Source: Flavobacterium succinicans
Lineage (GTDB): Bacteria; Bacteroidota; Bacteroidia; Flavobacteriales; Flavobacteriaceae
Reading direction: 5' to 3'
Length of the DNA stretch: 64,000 nt
Assembly: GCF_001662485.1 (NCBI RefSeq)
Contig: NZ_JMTM01000046.1
Coordinates: forward strand, 62,001 to 126,000
Within the stretch, counting starts at the first letter, position 1; each line of letters begins with the position of its first letter. Under the pieces are notes generated by a model. It did not search any database, was not told where the DNA came from, and saw only the letters and a program-made list of their open reading frames with translations. Position numbers and translations under genes: made by a program. Shown here piece after piece: positions 26,219 through 35,900 of the stretch.

Positions 26219-29200
26219 ATGAAAATGAAAAAAACCAAATTAATTCCATTTTTAATGTTGTTGTTTGTGCAATTTGCACTCGCTCAAAACAAAACAGTAA
26301 GTGGAATTGTTAAAAGCAAAACAGATGGGCTTCCTTTGCCCGGAGTATCTGTAATTATAAAAGGAACAACTAAAAGTAGTGTTACTGATTTTGACGGAAG
26401 TTATAGCATAAGCGCTTCTGAAAAGGACGTTCTTACTTTTAGTTCTGTTGGATTTACATCTCAATCCGTAAATGTAGGCGACAAAAATTCATTCAATATT
26501 GTTCTTGTTGAAGAGGTGAGAACATTAAATGAAGTAGTTGTTCTTGGTTCAACAGTTCGCGTTACCAGAAAAGAATTAGGAAACGCTGTAACAACCATAA
26601 AATCCGAAGGATTAAATAAGGCAAAGCCTGTAGATTTATCCTCGGCCATTCAGGGAAAAATTGCTGGAGCGCAAGTTTCTCAGAATTCTGGAGATCCTGC
26701 TGGAGGATTCACTATCAAACTACGAGGAACTTCCTCTATATTGGGTTCGTCTGATCCATTGTATGTTATTGACGGAGTAGTATTAAACAATGCTACAACC
26801 AATGTTACTAATTTAAATGTAAGTAAAGGAAATTCAAATTTACAAATTGGACAAAACAGATCTTCAGACATCAATCCTAATGATATTGAAAGTATTGAAA
26901 TCCTTAGTGGTGGCGCAGCAGCTGCAATTTATGGATCTCGTGCTGCCAATGGTGTTGTTTTAATTTCTACCAAAAAAGGAAAATCTGGTGAACCAACATT
27001 TAATTTTTCAACAAGTATAACATCTAATTCATTGCGTAAAAAAGTGTATGTGAATAAATCTGACAAGCAATTTGTTAATAGTTCAGCAGCTTTATTTCCA
27101 ATACAAAATCAACCAGCTAGTGCAACTACTGTAAGTGTAGCTGGCCGAAATCTTGAAACCAGAACAATATCAGGTATTCAGCGCTATGATTACCAAGATG
27201 ATATTTTTACTACTGGTATAGGAAATGACACTTATTTCTCTATGCGAGGCGGTGATGATAAGACGAAGTATTTTACCTCTGTGGGGTATTTGAAAAACGA
27301 AGGGATTATCAAAAACACCGATTTTACCCGTATTGGGGCAAAATTGAGATTGCAACATGAATTTAATGATAAACTATCGGCATCTGTTGGGTTAAATTAT
27401 ATTAACTCTAGTTCTAATGAAAAACCAGATGGGAATGTTTTCTGGAGTCCAATCAACTCAGTTACCATTACCAATAACATATATGATTTGAATAAAAGAG
27501 ATTCAAATGGTAACTTGATGGCAGTAGATCCAGTTAGGGTAAATCCGCTATCTGTAATTGAAACGTTTGACATCACCCAAAAAACAGATCGTATGATTGC
27601 TGACTTGCAATTGAACTACAAACCTTTCAAAAATTTCAATGCTGATTTTATTTTTGGATTGGATAATTACAATCAACGTGGTAATGTTTTTATACCAAGA
27701 TACCCTTATGCAGGAGTAAATACGGCCTATTATAATGATGGTTATGTTTCTGAAGCGACCAATAGAGTAGTGCAATTAAATAATGATTTGAATTTACGTT
27801 ATGTTTGGGATATTAACTCAAATCTAAAATTAACGTCTTATGCGGGGTACAATATCCAAACGTACAGAGATAATTTATTTGCCTTAGAAGGAAGAGATTT
27901 AAAACCTTTTGTTGAAACAATTAATGCCTTTAATACTTTGGTTCCGGGTTCTCCACTTGCTAGTAAATCGAGTTACAATCTTTGGGGGTTTTATTTGCAA
28001 GAAACAATTGCATTTAAGAACAAATTGTTTGTGACCGTGGCAGCAAGAAATGATGCCTCTACTATTTTTGCCAAAGATAATCGTTCTCAATTTTTTCCAA
28101 AAGTAAGCGCAAGTTACGTTTTGTCTGACGAAAAATTCATGAAAGATTCATTTGTAAGCTCTGCTCGATTGAGAGCATCTTGGGGAGAATCAGGAAGTTT
28201 AACAGCAATTACTCCTTATGCACGTTTTACCAATTATGCATCAGGAACATTAATTGGAAATTCTGCCTTTACTTTAGAAGGACTAAAACAAGGGAATTTA
28301 GATTTAAAACCAGAAAGAAGTTCTACTTACGAAGTTGGTGCTGATTTTGGTTTCTTAAAAGATAGAATCAATTTGTCATTCAATTATTACAATGCCGATA
28401 TCAAAGATTTATTATTACCAGTTCAATTAGCGCCTTCCTCAGGAGCAACGAATACCATACAGAATGTAGGTTTAATGAACAATAAAGGAATTGAAATAGG
28501 ATTACGCTATGATGTCATTAAAAAAGAAGGATTAAATTTAGATGTATTTGTAAATTATAGCCGAAACAGAAACAAAGTGACAGATCTTCCTCAGCAACGT
28601 TTTCAGTTAGATAATAATCCTGCGGGAGCTCCAGTATTTGCAGAAAAGGATCAGCCAATAGGAATTTATTATGGAACTTATTATGCCAGAAATGCAGATG
28701 GTAGTTTATTGTTAAATCCAGCGGGATACCCACAAACCGAAAGAGGAGATGCAGCAACAGGAACACCTTCGAGAGATGCAAACGGACAACCAACGGGATC
28801 TGTGTTAAGCAAAAAAATTGGAGATCCAAACCCGGATTATATCATTGCTTTTGGGGCTAATTTTAACTACAAAAAATTCGGAATGTCTGTTTTGTTTGAC
28901 GGAGTTCAAGGGGTTGATGTTTTTGATGCGGATTACAGAACGCGTCAAGGTGTTGGTAATGGAGAGCTTGTTGCCAAAGAATTAAACGGAGAATTACCAA
29001 GAGGGTACATTTGGTCAATTTACAATATTGAAGAGTTTAGAGTAGTTGATGGTAGTTATTTGAAATTAAGAGAAGTTTCTATGAGCTATGATTTTGGTAA
29101 ATTAAATAGTTTCTTTACTAATATGACTGTAACTGCTAGTGGTAGAAACTTGTATTCATGGGATAAATTTCCAAGTTTTGATCCAGAAACCAATTCAGGT

Positions 29201-29284
29201 GGACAGTCTTCTGTAGCGAAATATAATTTTGGTACGGTGCCAATTCCAAGAACTTATTCTTTGGCGGTGAAATTTCAATTTTAA
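26219..29284 (+). CDS. SusC/RagA-family TonB-linked outer-membrane transporter
   Basis: TonB-dependent importer barrel paired with a SusD lipoprotein. 1,021 residues. Signal peptide MKMKKTKLIPFLMLLFVQFALAQ, a carboxypeptidase-like beta domain (about 25-110, VSGIVKSKTDGLPLPGVSVIIKG), the plug (about 115-245, SAIQGKIAGAQVSQNSGDPAGGF; DPLYVIDGVVL; IESIEILSGGAAAAIYGSRAANGVVLIST) and the long C-terminal barrel ending in aromatic TYSLAVKFQF. First gene of susC-susD, 14 bp from the next. Its neighbours suggest muropeptide-derived or other amino-sugar oligosaccharides as substrate; this is inference. Confidence 0.96.
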   Translation: MKMKKTKLIPFLMLLFVQFALAQNKTVSGIVKSKTDGLPLPGVSVIIKGTTKSSVTDFDGSYSISASEKDVLTFSSVGFTSQSVNVGDKNSFNIVLVEEVRTLNEVVVLGSTVRVTRKELGNAVTTIKSEGLNKAKPVDLSSAIQGKIAGAQVSQNSGDPAGGFTIKLRGTSSILGSSDPLYVIDGVVLNNATTNVTNLNVSKGNSNLQIGQNRSSDINPNDIESIEILSGGAAAAIYGSRAANGVVLISTKKGKSGEPTFNFSTSITSNSLRKKVYVNKSDKQFVNSSAALFPIQNQPASATTVSVAGRNLETRTISGIQRYDYQDDIFTTGIGNDTYFSMRGGDDKTKYFTSVGYLKNEGIIKNTDFTRIGAKLRLQHEFNDKLSASVGLNYINSSSNEKPDGNVFWSPINSVTITNNIYDLNKRDSNGNLMAVDPVRVNPLSVIETFDITQKTDRMIADLQLNYKPFKNFNADFIFGLDNYNQRGNVFIPRYPYAGVNTAYYNDGYVSEATNRVVQLNNDLNLRYVWDINSNLKLTSYAGYNIQTYRDNLFALEGRDLKPFVETINAFNTLVPGSPLASKSSYNLWGFYLQETIAFKNKLFVTVAARNDASTIFAKDNRSQFFPKVSASYVLSDEKFMKDSFVSSARLRASWGESGSLTAITPYARFTNYASGTLIGNSAFTLEGLKQGNLDLKPERSSTYEVGADFGFLKDRINLSFNYYNADIKDLLLPVQLAPSSGATNTIQNVGLMNNKGIEIGLRYDVIKKEGLNLDVFVNYSRNRNKVTDLPQQRFQLDNNPAGAPVFAEKDQPIGIYYGTYYARNADGSLLLNPAGYPQTERGDAATGTPSRDANGQPTGSVLSKKIGDPNPDYIIAFGANFNYKKFGMSVLFDGVQGVDVFDADYRTRQGVGNGELVAKELNGELPRGYIWSIYNIEEFRVVDGSYLKLREVSMSYDFGKLNSFFTNMTVTASGRNLYSWDKFPSFDPETNSGGQSSVAKYNFGTVPIPRTYSLAVKFQF

Positions 29285-29298
29285 TAAATAAAACGAAT

Positions 29299-30552
29299 AT
29301 GAAAAAAATACTTTTATCAATCGTAGTGGCAGGCGCATTTTTAGTGTCTTGCAACGATGAATTTCTCGACCCAACAAAGCCTTCTCAAGAAGAGGTTTTG
29401 TCAACTAGATCAGGATTAATTGGCGCAACAAATGGGTTACAACAATTATGGTCAAATGGAAGAGCAAGTGTTCTTTATACCTCAATAACAGCAAATGGTT
29501 TGACTACAAGAGAATTAAGAGTAGTTAATGCTGGTAATGTTGACGAAGGTTTTCTTGAAGCTGGTGGAACTTCTTTGACCGCAAACAATGCAGTGGCCAA
29601 AAACCTTTGGGCTTATGGTATGGTAATCAATTCTGAGGCCCAAAAAATATTGGATAACATCAATGTTTTGACCGTTGAAAATGAAAAAGCAAGTGTATTT
29701 ACTCACGCTTCTATTTTCAAAGCGATGGCGTTAGGAACCCTGATTCAATTTTATGAAAAAGTGCCTACTGAAACCAGTAAAAGCGCTGATTTCAAATCAA
29801 GAGCGGATGTGTTAGCCAAAGTTATAAGTACCTTAAAAGCGACCGAACCTTATTTAAATACAGCAAACGGTTTTACTGGATTGGTTCCAGGAATTAGTTA
29901 TAAAAATACGGTTAATGCATTATTGGCACGTTATTATTTAATGCTTGGAGATAATGACAACGCCTTGGCGTATGCAAACTTGGTTAATGTAACCGTAAAA
30001 TCAGAGTTTAGATTTGACGCCTTAACAAACAATCCTATCGCCTTTAACTCTATTGCTACAAATAATAACTACCAGCCTAGAGACAGAAACTTAGGATTGC
30101 CCTCTGCGCTTACACCGGCTTCAGCAGATGCGAGAATCAATTTTTATGTAACAGCAGATAACAAAGCTTTAGGTTTTTTTGATACAAGTTTGAAATCAAT
30201 TCCTCTTTACCTTCCTGGTGAAATTACCTTGATAAAAGCTGAGGTTCTAGCCCGTAAAAACGATTTGACAGGAGCAGTAACTGAGCTAAACAAAGTGTTG
30301 ACCAAAACAGCTAGTAGCGATGCTTTTGGCGTTGGGGCTAACTTACCTGCTTATGCAGGAACGTTGGATCAGGCAAGTATTTTAACCGAAATTTACAAAA
30401 ATCGCTGTATTGAATTATACATGTCAGGTTTGAGATTAGAGGACAGCAGACGTTTTAATCGCCCTGCTACAGAAAGAAACAGAAATTGGTATCCTTATCC
30501 AGATTCTGAAAGGTTCAATAATCCTAATACCCCTGCTGACCCCGCAAATTAA
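29299..30552 (+). CDS. SusD/RagB-family outer-membrane lipoprotein
   Basis: Surface glycan-binding partner of SusC. 417 residues, on the short side for SusD. Lipoprotein signal MKKILLSIVVAGAFLVSC with the lipidated Cys at residue 18, then NDEFLDPTKPSQEEVLSTRSG. The family C-terminal block is present: ITLIKAEVLARKNDLTGAVTELNKV and IYKNRCIELYMSGLRLEDSRRFNR. Gene ends at a good terminator, so the downstream murQ series probably has its own promoter. Confidence 0.93.
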   Translation: MKKILLSIVVAGAFLVSCNDEFLDPTKPSQEEVLSTRSGLIGATNGLQQLWSNGRASVLYTSITANGLTTRELRVVNAGNVDEGFLEAGGTSLTANNAVAKNLWAYGMVINSEAQKILDNINVLTVENEKASVFTHASIFKAMALGTLIQFYEKVPTETSKSADFKSRADVLAKVISTLKATEPYLNTANGFTGLVPGISYKNTVNALLARYYLMLGDNDNALAYANLVNVTVKSEFRFDALTNNPIAFNSIATNNNYQPRDRNLGLPSALTPASADARINFYVTADNKALGFFDTSLKSIPLYLPGEITLIKAEVLARKNDLTGAVTELNKVLTKTASSDAFGVGANLPAYAGTLDQASILTEIYKNRCIELYMSGLRLEDSRRFNRPATERNRNWYPYPDSERFNNPNTPADPAN

Positions 30553-30565
30553 CTATTATATTAAA

Positions 30566-30602
30566 AACGAGGAAGGTATACATTTATCTTCCTTGTTTTT
30601 TT
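30566..30602 (+). terminator. Terminator after susD
   Basis: Ten-bp stem AACGAGGAAG/CTTCCTTGTT with one G-T pair, 12-base loop and T-run; 13 bp after the susD stop. Confidence 0.85.
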
Positions 30603-30780
30603 AAACTCATTGTAACTATTCAGCCTGTTCTGATTTAAAGAAAAGGCAAATAAAATTGCACTAATTTTCGCGAAAAAAGGAGTACTTTACTACCATAAAA
30701 GTTTGTATTCATTCGTGTTAAATTTTGTTAGATAGAATAGCTACAACTGACTTTAATTTTATTCATCTAAATTCAATCAA

Positions 30781-31593
30781 ATGAAAAAAGATAAGCCAGA
30801 TACAGAAAAAGAATCTCATTATTCCAATTTGGATCAAATGTCCACCGAAGAAATTCTTAAAGGAATTAATGCAGAGGATAAAAAAGTTGCTAATGTCGTT
30901 GAAAAACAAATTCCTAAAATTGAACCCTTAATTGATGCAATTGTTCAACAACTTAAATTAGGAGGTCGTTTGTTTTACATTGGAGCTGGTACCTCTGGAA
31001 GAATTGGGGTTTTAGACGCTTCGGAATGCCCGCCTACTTTCGGGGTTTCGGACAACGTAGTGATTGGCATTATTGCTGGTGGAGAAACCGCTATACGAAA
31101 AGCCGTTGAAAATGCCGAAGACGATGCAAATCAAGCTTGGGAAGATTTAAAAAAGCACGCAATTTCAAGTGCCGATGTAGTAATTGGAATAGCTGCTTCC
31201 GGAAATACACCTTATGTGATTGGTGGACTTAAAAAAGCTAGAGAAAACAATTGTATTACAGGAAGTATTTCATGCAATAGTGATTGTTTAATTTCCAAAG
31301 AAGCGGATTATCCCATTGAACTAGTAGTAGGACCTGAATTCTTGACCGGTAGTACCCGAATGAAAGCAGGAACGTCTCAAAAATTAGTGCTCAACATGAT
31401 TTCTACTGCTGTAATGATCCAACTTGGTAAAGTAAAAGGAAATAAAATGGTAGATATGCAATTGTCGAACGAAAAACTAGTGAATAGAGGCATCAAAATG
31501 ATTATGGACGAATTAGCTATCGACGAACAAAAAGCGGTTGATTTGCTTAAAAAATACAAAAGTGTACGCGCTGTACTTACTAAGATGAAATAA
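30781..31593 (+). CDS. murQ: N-acetylmuramic acid 6-phosphate etherase
   Basis: Cleaves the lactyl ether of MurNAc-6-P to give GlcNAc-6-P and D-lactate in cell-wall recycling. 270 residues (SIS domain). Signatures: FYIGAGTSGRIGVLDASECPPTFG, GIIAGGETAIRKAVENAEDD, GIAASGNTPYVIGGL and GPEFLTGSTRMKAGTSQKLVLNM. Length slightly below the 295-300 of E. coli MurQ. First gene after the susD terminator; symporter gene follows after 37 bp, then anmK. Confidence 0.96.
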   Translation: MKKDKPDTEKESHYSNLDQMSTEEILKGINAEDKKVANVVEKQIPKIEPLIDAIVQQLKLGGRLFYIGAGTSGRIGVLDASECPPTFGVSDNVVIGIIAGGETAIRKAVENAEDDANQAWEDLKKHAISSADVVIGIAASGNTPYVIGGLKKARENNCITGSISCNSDCLISKEADYPIELVVGPEFLTGSTRMKAGTSQKLVLNMISTAVMIQLGKVKGNKMVDMQLSNEKLVNRGIKMIMDELAIDEQKAVDLLKKYKSVRAVLTKMK

Positions 31594-31630
31594 GACATCC
31601 TTTTTGCCCTTTAACCTTTAAAAAAATACA

Positions 31631-33139
31631 ATGACTCCAAGTATAATACTACTTTTAATTTTTACCTATTTCGGAATTTTATTCTTTATTTCGTATACTG
31701 TAAGCAAAAATGACAGCGGCAACGATGTCTTTTTTACCGCCAATAAAAATTCCAAATGGTACTTGGTAGCCTTTGGGATGATAGGAACTGCGCTTTCTGG
31801 AGTTACTTTTATTTCGGTACCTGGTGAAGTAGGTTCGCCTAATGGGGAGCAATTCAAATATTTCCAGTTTATAATTGGAAATGCGATTGGTTTTATAATT
31901 GTGGCCAAATTGCTTTTGCCTCTTTATTATCGCATGAATCTTACTTCGATTTACAGTTATATCGAACAGCGCATGGGGTTTTACAGTTATCGAACGGCGG
32001 CTTCCATATTTTTGATAAGTCGAACCATTTCCTCAGCCTTTAGATTGTATCTTGTGGTAATCGTATTGCAACGCTATGTTTTTGATTATTATTCAATTCC
32101 GTTTGCTGTTACGGTGCTAATTTCGTTGCTTTTAATTTTTTCTTACACCTACAAAGGAGGATTAAAAACAATTATCATTACCGATACTTTACAAACGTTC
32201 TTCTTGGTCGCTTCGGTTTTTATGACCATATATTTTATCTGCAATAGTTTGGATTTGAGTATGGTTGGCGCATTTGAAGAAGTAAAGAACAGTAACTACT
32301 CCAAAGTATTTTTCTTTGATGATTTTATGGGAAGTAAATTCCATTTTGTTAAACAAATTTTAGGAGGAATGTTTGTCACTATCGCCATGGTAGGTTTGGA
32401 CCAAGATTTAATGCAAAAAAACCTAAGTTGTAAAAACATTGGCGAAGCTCAAAAAAACATGTTCAGTTTTACCACGATTTTCGTAATCATTAACATATTT
32501 TTCTTGAGCGTAGGCGCTTTGCTTTATATTTTTGCGGCTAAAAATAATATTCAAATTCCATTGGATTTGGCTACTAATAAACCGCGAACGGATTTGCTTT
32601 TTCCTGAAATTGCGCTACATCATTTAGCTACTATTCCAGCAATTGTATTCTTATTAGGATTGATTGCTGCTACTTTTGCCACAACCGATTCAGCATTAAC
32701 AGCACTTACCACCTCTTTTTGTGTAGATTTCTTAGGCATGGATAAGGTTGAAAACAGTCAGAAAAAGAATTTGGTTAGAACAAGACATCTCGTTCATTTT
32801 GGTTTTTCTGCCCTTATTTTTTTAGTGATTTTAGTTTTTAATGCAATCAATGATAGCTCTGTAGTTGGAATGATTTTTAAGGTCGCATCCTATACCTACG
32901 GACCACTTTTAGGATTGTACGCTTTTGGATTGTTTATGAAATCCAAAAAAGTAAACGACAAGTTAGTACCTTTTGTTTGCGTACTTTCTCCCGCATTAAC
33001 CTTACTTATTAATGAGAATTCAGTAACTCTTTTTGGGGGTTATGTGTTTGATAATGAATTAATTATTTTAAATACTGTAATCACATTTATTGGTTTGTGG
33101 TTGACCAGCAAAAACGTTGCTGAAGAATATAATTTTTAA
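31631..33139 (+). CDS. Sodium:solute symporter (SSS family)
   Basis: 502 residues with about 13 predicted membrane helices. SSS features include the N-terminal TPSIILLLIFTYFGILFFISYTVSK, AFGMIGTALSGVTFISVPGEVG, a central GGLKTIIITDTLQTFF and VGLDQDLMQKNLSCKN. Members of this family take up sugars, sialic acid or amino acids with Na+. Between murQ and anmK (8 bp before anmK), it most probably brings MurNAc, anhydro-MurNAc or GlcNAc across the inner membrane, which is inference from context. Confidence 0.93.
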   Translation: MTPSIILLLIFTYFGILFFISYTVSKNDSGNDVFFTANKNSKWYLVAFGMIGTALSGVTFISVPGEVGSPNGEQFKYFQFIIGNAIGFIIVAKLLLPLYYRMNLTSIYSYIEQRMGFYSYRTAASIFLISRTISSAFRLYLVVIVLQRYVFDYYSIPFAVTVLISLLLIFSYTYKGGLKTIIITDTLQTFFLVASVFMTIYFICNSLDLSMVGAFEEVKNSNYSKVFFFDDFMGSKFHFVKQILGGMFVTIAMVGLDQDLMQKNLSCKNIGEAQKNMFSFTTIFVIINIFFLSVGALLYIFAAKNNIQIPLDLATNKPRTDLLFPEIALHHLATIPAIVFLLGLIAATFATTDSALTALTTSFCVDFLGMDKVENSQKKNLVRTRHLVHFGFSALIFLVILVFNAINDSSVVGMIFKVASYTYGPLLGLYAFGLFMKSKKVNDKLVPFVCVLSPALTLLINENSVTLFGGYVFDNELIILNTVITFIGLWLTSKNVAEEYNF

Positions 33140-33147
33140 ATTCCTAC

Positions 33148-34359
33148 ATGATGAATAAGAATATCAAGTCCCTATATGAATTGGCACAAAAACCAACACG
33201 AACCATTATCGGGTTAATGTCGGGAACTTCGTTAGACGGATTAGATATTGCGCTTTGCAACATTTCGGGATCAGGAAAAAAGACCGTTGTTTCTCTTGAA
33301 CAGTTTACAACGGTTCCCTATTCTGAAGCGATTAAAGCTGAAATCCGAAAAGTATTTGCCAAAAAAAACATCGATTTTCAACATTTAGCTTTGTTAAACG
33401 AATGGATTGGAAATTTACACGCGGATCTCATTTTGGATTGCCTAAAGAAATGGAATTGTACTCCTACTGAAGTTGATTTGATTGCTTCGCATGGGCAAAC
33501 AGTAATGCATGCTCCCAAAATACTGCACCAGCAAGCGCAATTTCCAAACGCTACTTTACAAATTGGCGACGGTGATCATATTGCGGTGCGAACCGGGATT
33601 ACTACCGTTTCAGATTTTAGACAAAAACATCTTGCGGCTGGTGGAGAAGGAGCTCCTTTGGCTATATATGGCGATTATTTTCTCTTTGGAAGTGAGACAG
33701 AAAACCGAATCATGTTGAATTTAGGCGGTATTGGGAATTTTACCTTTTTACCAAAAAATCAAAATCCTGAAGGCGTTTTTGTCACCGATACAGGTACAGG
33801 AAACACCTTGATAGATGCGTTTGTACAACGAAATTTTCCTAAAAAAAGTTTCGATAAGGATGCCGAAATAGCTCGTAAAGGAACGGTACATCCTGATTTG
33901 TTACAAGCATTAAAAAACAATCCTTTTTTTGAAGCCCCTTTTCCAAAATCAACAGGGCCAGAGCTTTTTAATTTAGAGTATGTTCAAAAAGCGATTACTG
34001 AAAGCCAAACAGAACAGCTTTCAATCGAAGATGTATTGGCAACACTTACTCGCTTTAGTGCCGAAACTGCTGCCGAAGCAATAGTATTTGCCATCCAACA
34101 AACTGGTACAACGACTGCTGATTTTACCGTTTATGTTTCTGGGGGAGGAATGCACAATCCGCTTTTGATGGATTATTTAAAAGAACTAGTGCCTTGTTCG
34201 TTTAAGAATACAAATGAAATTGGCATTTCTGGCGATGCGAAGGAAGCCATTCTTTTTGCAGTATTGGCTAATGAAACCGTGGCTGGAGGAGGCACTGATT
34301 TTGGCACGAACAACGGAATTCCATCGGTAACAATGGGCAAAATATCTTTTCCGGATTAA
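33148..34359 (+). CDS. anmK: Anhydro-N-acetylmuramic acid kinase
   Basis: Opens and phosphorylates 1,6-anhydro-MurNAc to MurNAc-6-P, the substrate of MurQ. 403 residues. Motifs: GLMSGTSLDGLDIALCNI near residue 22, LIASHGQTVMHAP, TLQIGDGDHIA, NLGGIGNFTFLP, FVTDTGTGNTLID and CVSGGG-like YVSGGGMHNPLLMDYL. Start codon context allows either of two adjacent ATGs (33148, 33151). It is the third gene of the murQ-symporter-anmK-nagX-like series. Confidence 0.96.
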   Translation: MMNKNIKSLYELAQKPTRTIIGLMSGTSLDGLDIALCNISGSGKKTVVSLEQFTTVPYSEAIKAEIRKVFAKKNIDFQHLALLNEWIGNLHADLILDCLKKWNCTPTEVDLIASHGQTVMHAPKILHQQAQFPNATLQIGDGDHIAVRTGITTVSDFRQKHLAAGGEGAPLAIYGDYFLFGSETENRIMLNLGGIGNFTFLPKNQNPEGVFVTDTGTGNTLIDAFVQRNFPKKSFDKDAEIARKGTVHPDLLQALKNNPFFEAPFPKSTGPELFNLEYVQKAITESQTEQLSIEDVLATLTRFSAETAAEAIVFAIQQTGTTTADFTVYVSGGGMHNPLLMDYLKELVPCSFKNTNEIGISGDAKEAILFAVLANETVAGGGTDFGTNNGIPSVTMGKISFPD

Positions 34360-34386
34360 AACAGTTCAAAATTTATATGACAGGTT

Positions 34387-35655
34387 ATGCAAAATAAACG
34401 GCTTATTTCTTTAGACCTACTTCGTGGAATTACAATTTTGACAATGGTATTGGTCAATAATCCTGGAGATTGGGACAATGTCTATCCTGCGTTACTTCAT
34501 GCAGAGTGGAATGGTTGTAAACTTGCTGATTTTGTTTTTCCATTCTTCATTTTTATTTTAGGAATAGCAATTCCATTGGCGAACCCTAACAAAGAAAAAT
34601 CAGTTAAAAATGGTACTAAATACTTAATTCGTTCTTTAAGAATCATTTGCTTAGGCTTGTTCCTAAACTTCTTTAATACCATTACAATCTTCAATTTAGA
34701 AGGAACTAGTTTGGTTGTTTTCAGAATACTATTAACCCTGATTATTGGTTTTGCCTTAATGGGAAATTATAATTTCAGAACAAAAAAATATACAACCATC
34801 CTGCTGTTTTGTTGCTTTATGGTTTTGGCATTTGGAACTGCTCAATTCCAAGAAGTTCGTCTCCTTGGTGTACTACAGCGTATCGGTATTGTGTATTTCT
34901 TAGCGTCTTTAACCTATACATTTTTTACAACAAAAGTTCAAATAGGCATAGTGCTAAGTCTTTTATTAGGATATTGGGCGATGATGAGTCTCATTCCTGT
35001 TCCAGGTGTTGGGGTTGCAAATTTTGAAATTGGAACCAATTTAGCAGCATGGGTTGATGAAGTTATTTTAAAAGAGCATGTGTATGCAGGAACAAAACCA
35101 TGGGATCCTGAGGGGATTCTTTCTACTTTACCTGCCATAGCGCAAGGAATTATGGGGGCTTTGATTGGTCAATTACTTTTAAATACTTCAAATGCTATCC
35201 AACGGATGAAAAATCTATTGGTCATTGGATCGGTCTTAGTTTTTCTAGGCGTTATCATGGCGGTTTATTTCCCAATTAACAAATCCATTTGGACTAGTTC
35301 TTATGTTTTGTATACTTCTGGAATAGCAATTTTACTATTTAACGGATTGTATTACCTAGCCGATTTTAAAAATCTTCAAAAAATGTTTTCTCCATTAGTA
35401 ATTTGGGGGGTTAATCCAATGATCGTTTTTTTTCTGTCGGGGATAATTCCGAGAACTTTAGCGATGATTCAAATAGAAAGCATAGAAAATAAATCTGTTA
35501 CCATTGGTGTCCAAAAATATTGCTATACTACTTTTTTAGAACCGCTATTCAATACTCCTATGAATGCTTCTTTAGCGCATGCGTTGGTGTTTATTGTTTT
35601 TTTGCATGGCATTCTGTATTTTCTATACAAGAACAATAGGATAATTAAAGTGTAA
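34387..35655 (+). CDS. NagX-like / heparan-alpha-glucosaminide N-acetyltransferase-like membrane protein
   Basis: 422 residues with about 10-11 membrane helices. The N-terminal block RLISLDLLRGITILTMVLVNNPGDWDNVYPALLHAEWNGCKLADFVFPFFIFILG is the hallmark of the DUF5009/HGSNAT-like group (NagX), and VLQRIGIVYFLASL follows. Homologues sit in N-acetylglucosamine loci and are thought to transfer acetyl groups to amino sugars or transport them; the biochemical role is not settled. Position after anmK supports a role with amino sugars. Confidence 0.9.
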   Translation: MQNKRLISLDLLRGITILTMVLVNNPGDWDNVYPALLHAEWNGCKLADFVFPFFIFILGIAIPLANPNKEKSVKNGTKYLIRSLRIICLGLFLNFFNTITIFNLEGTSLVVFRILLTLIIGFALMGNYNFRTKKYTTILLFCCFMVLAFGTAQFQEVRLLGVLQRIGIVYFLASLTYTFFTTKVQIGIVLSLLLGYWAMMSLIPVPGVGVANFEIGTNLAAWVDEVILKEHVYAGTKPWDPEGILSTLPAIAQGIMGALIGQLLLNTSNAIQRMKNLLVIGSVLVFLGVIMAVYFPINKSIWTSSYVLYTSGIAILLFNGLYYLADFKNLQKMFSPLVIWGVNPMIVFFLSGIIPRTLAMIQIESIENKSVTIGVQKYCYTTFLEPLFNTPMNASLAHALVFIVFLHGILYFLYKNNRIIKV

Positions 35656-35900
35656 TCGATGTAATGCGCACTTCAAATCAAGGGGATGAACAACAAATAA
35701 ACGATACTTGTAGGCCATAATTTCAAATAACGCAAACGGTAACCGAATGTAATAGTGTTGATTATTTGAACAAAAAGAACTTTTGGTAAACCAATAAAAG
35801 GGGATGATTTTGCATCGCATTCATTTTCAATCCAAAGTAGTATATTTGTTCTTCGGCAAAGCCAAAGATTCATGTTGGTCTTCATTTTAATTCCTTAGGT

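Noticed and set aside
35673..35885. 70-codon minus-strand ORF between the NagX-like gene and the barrel gene
   Set aside because: Overlaps the barrel leader and other short frames in the same place. Composition is not convincing, so the 245-bp gap is treated as non-coding.
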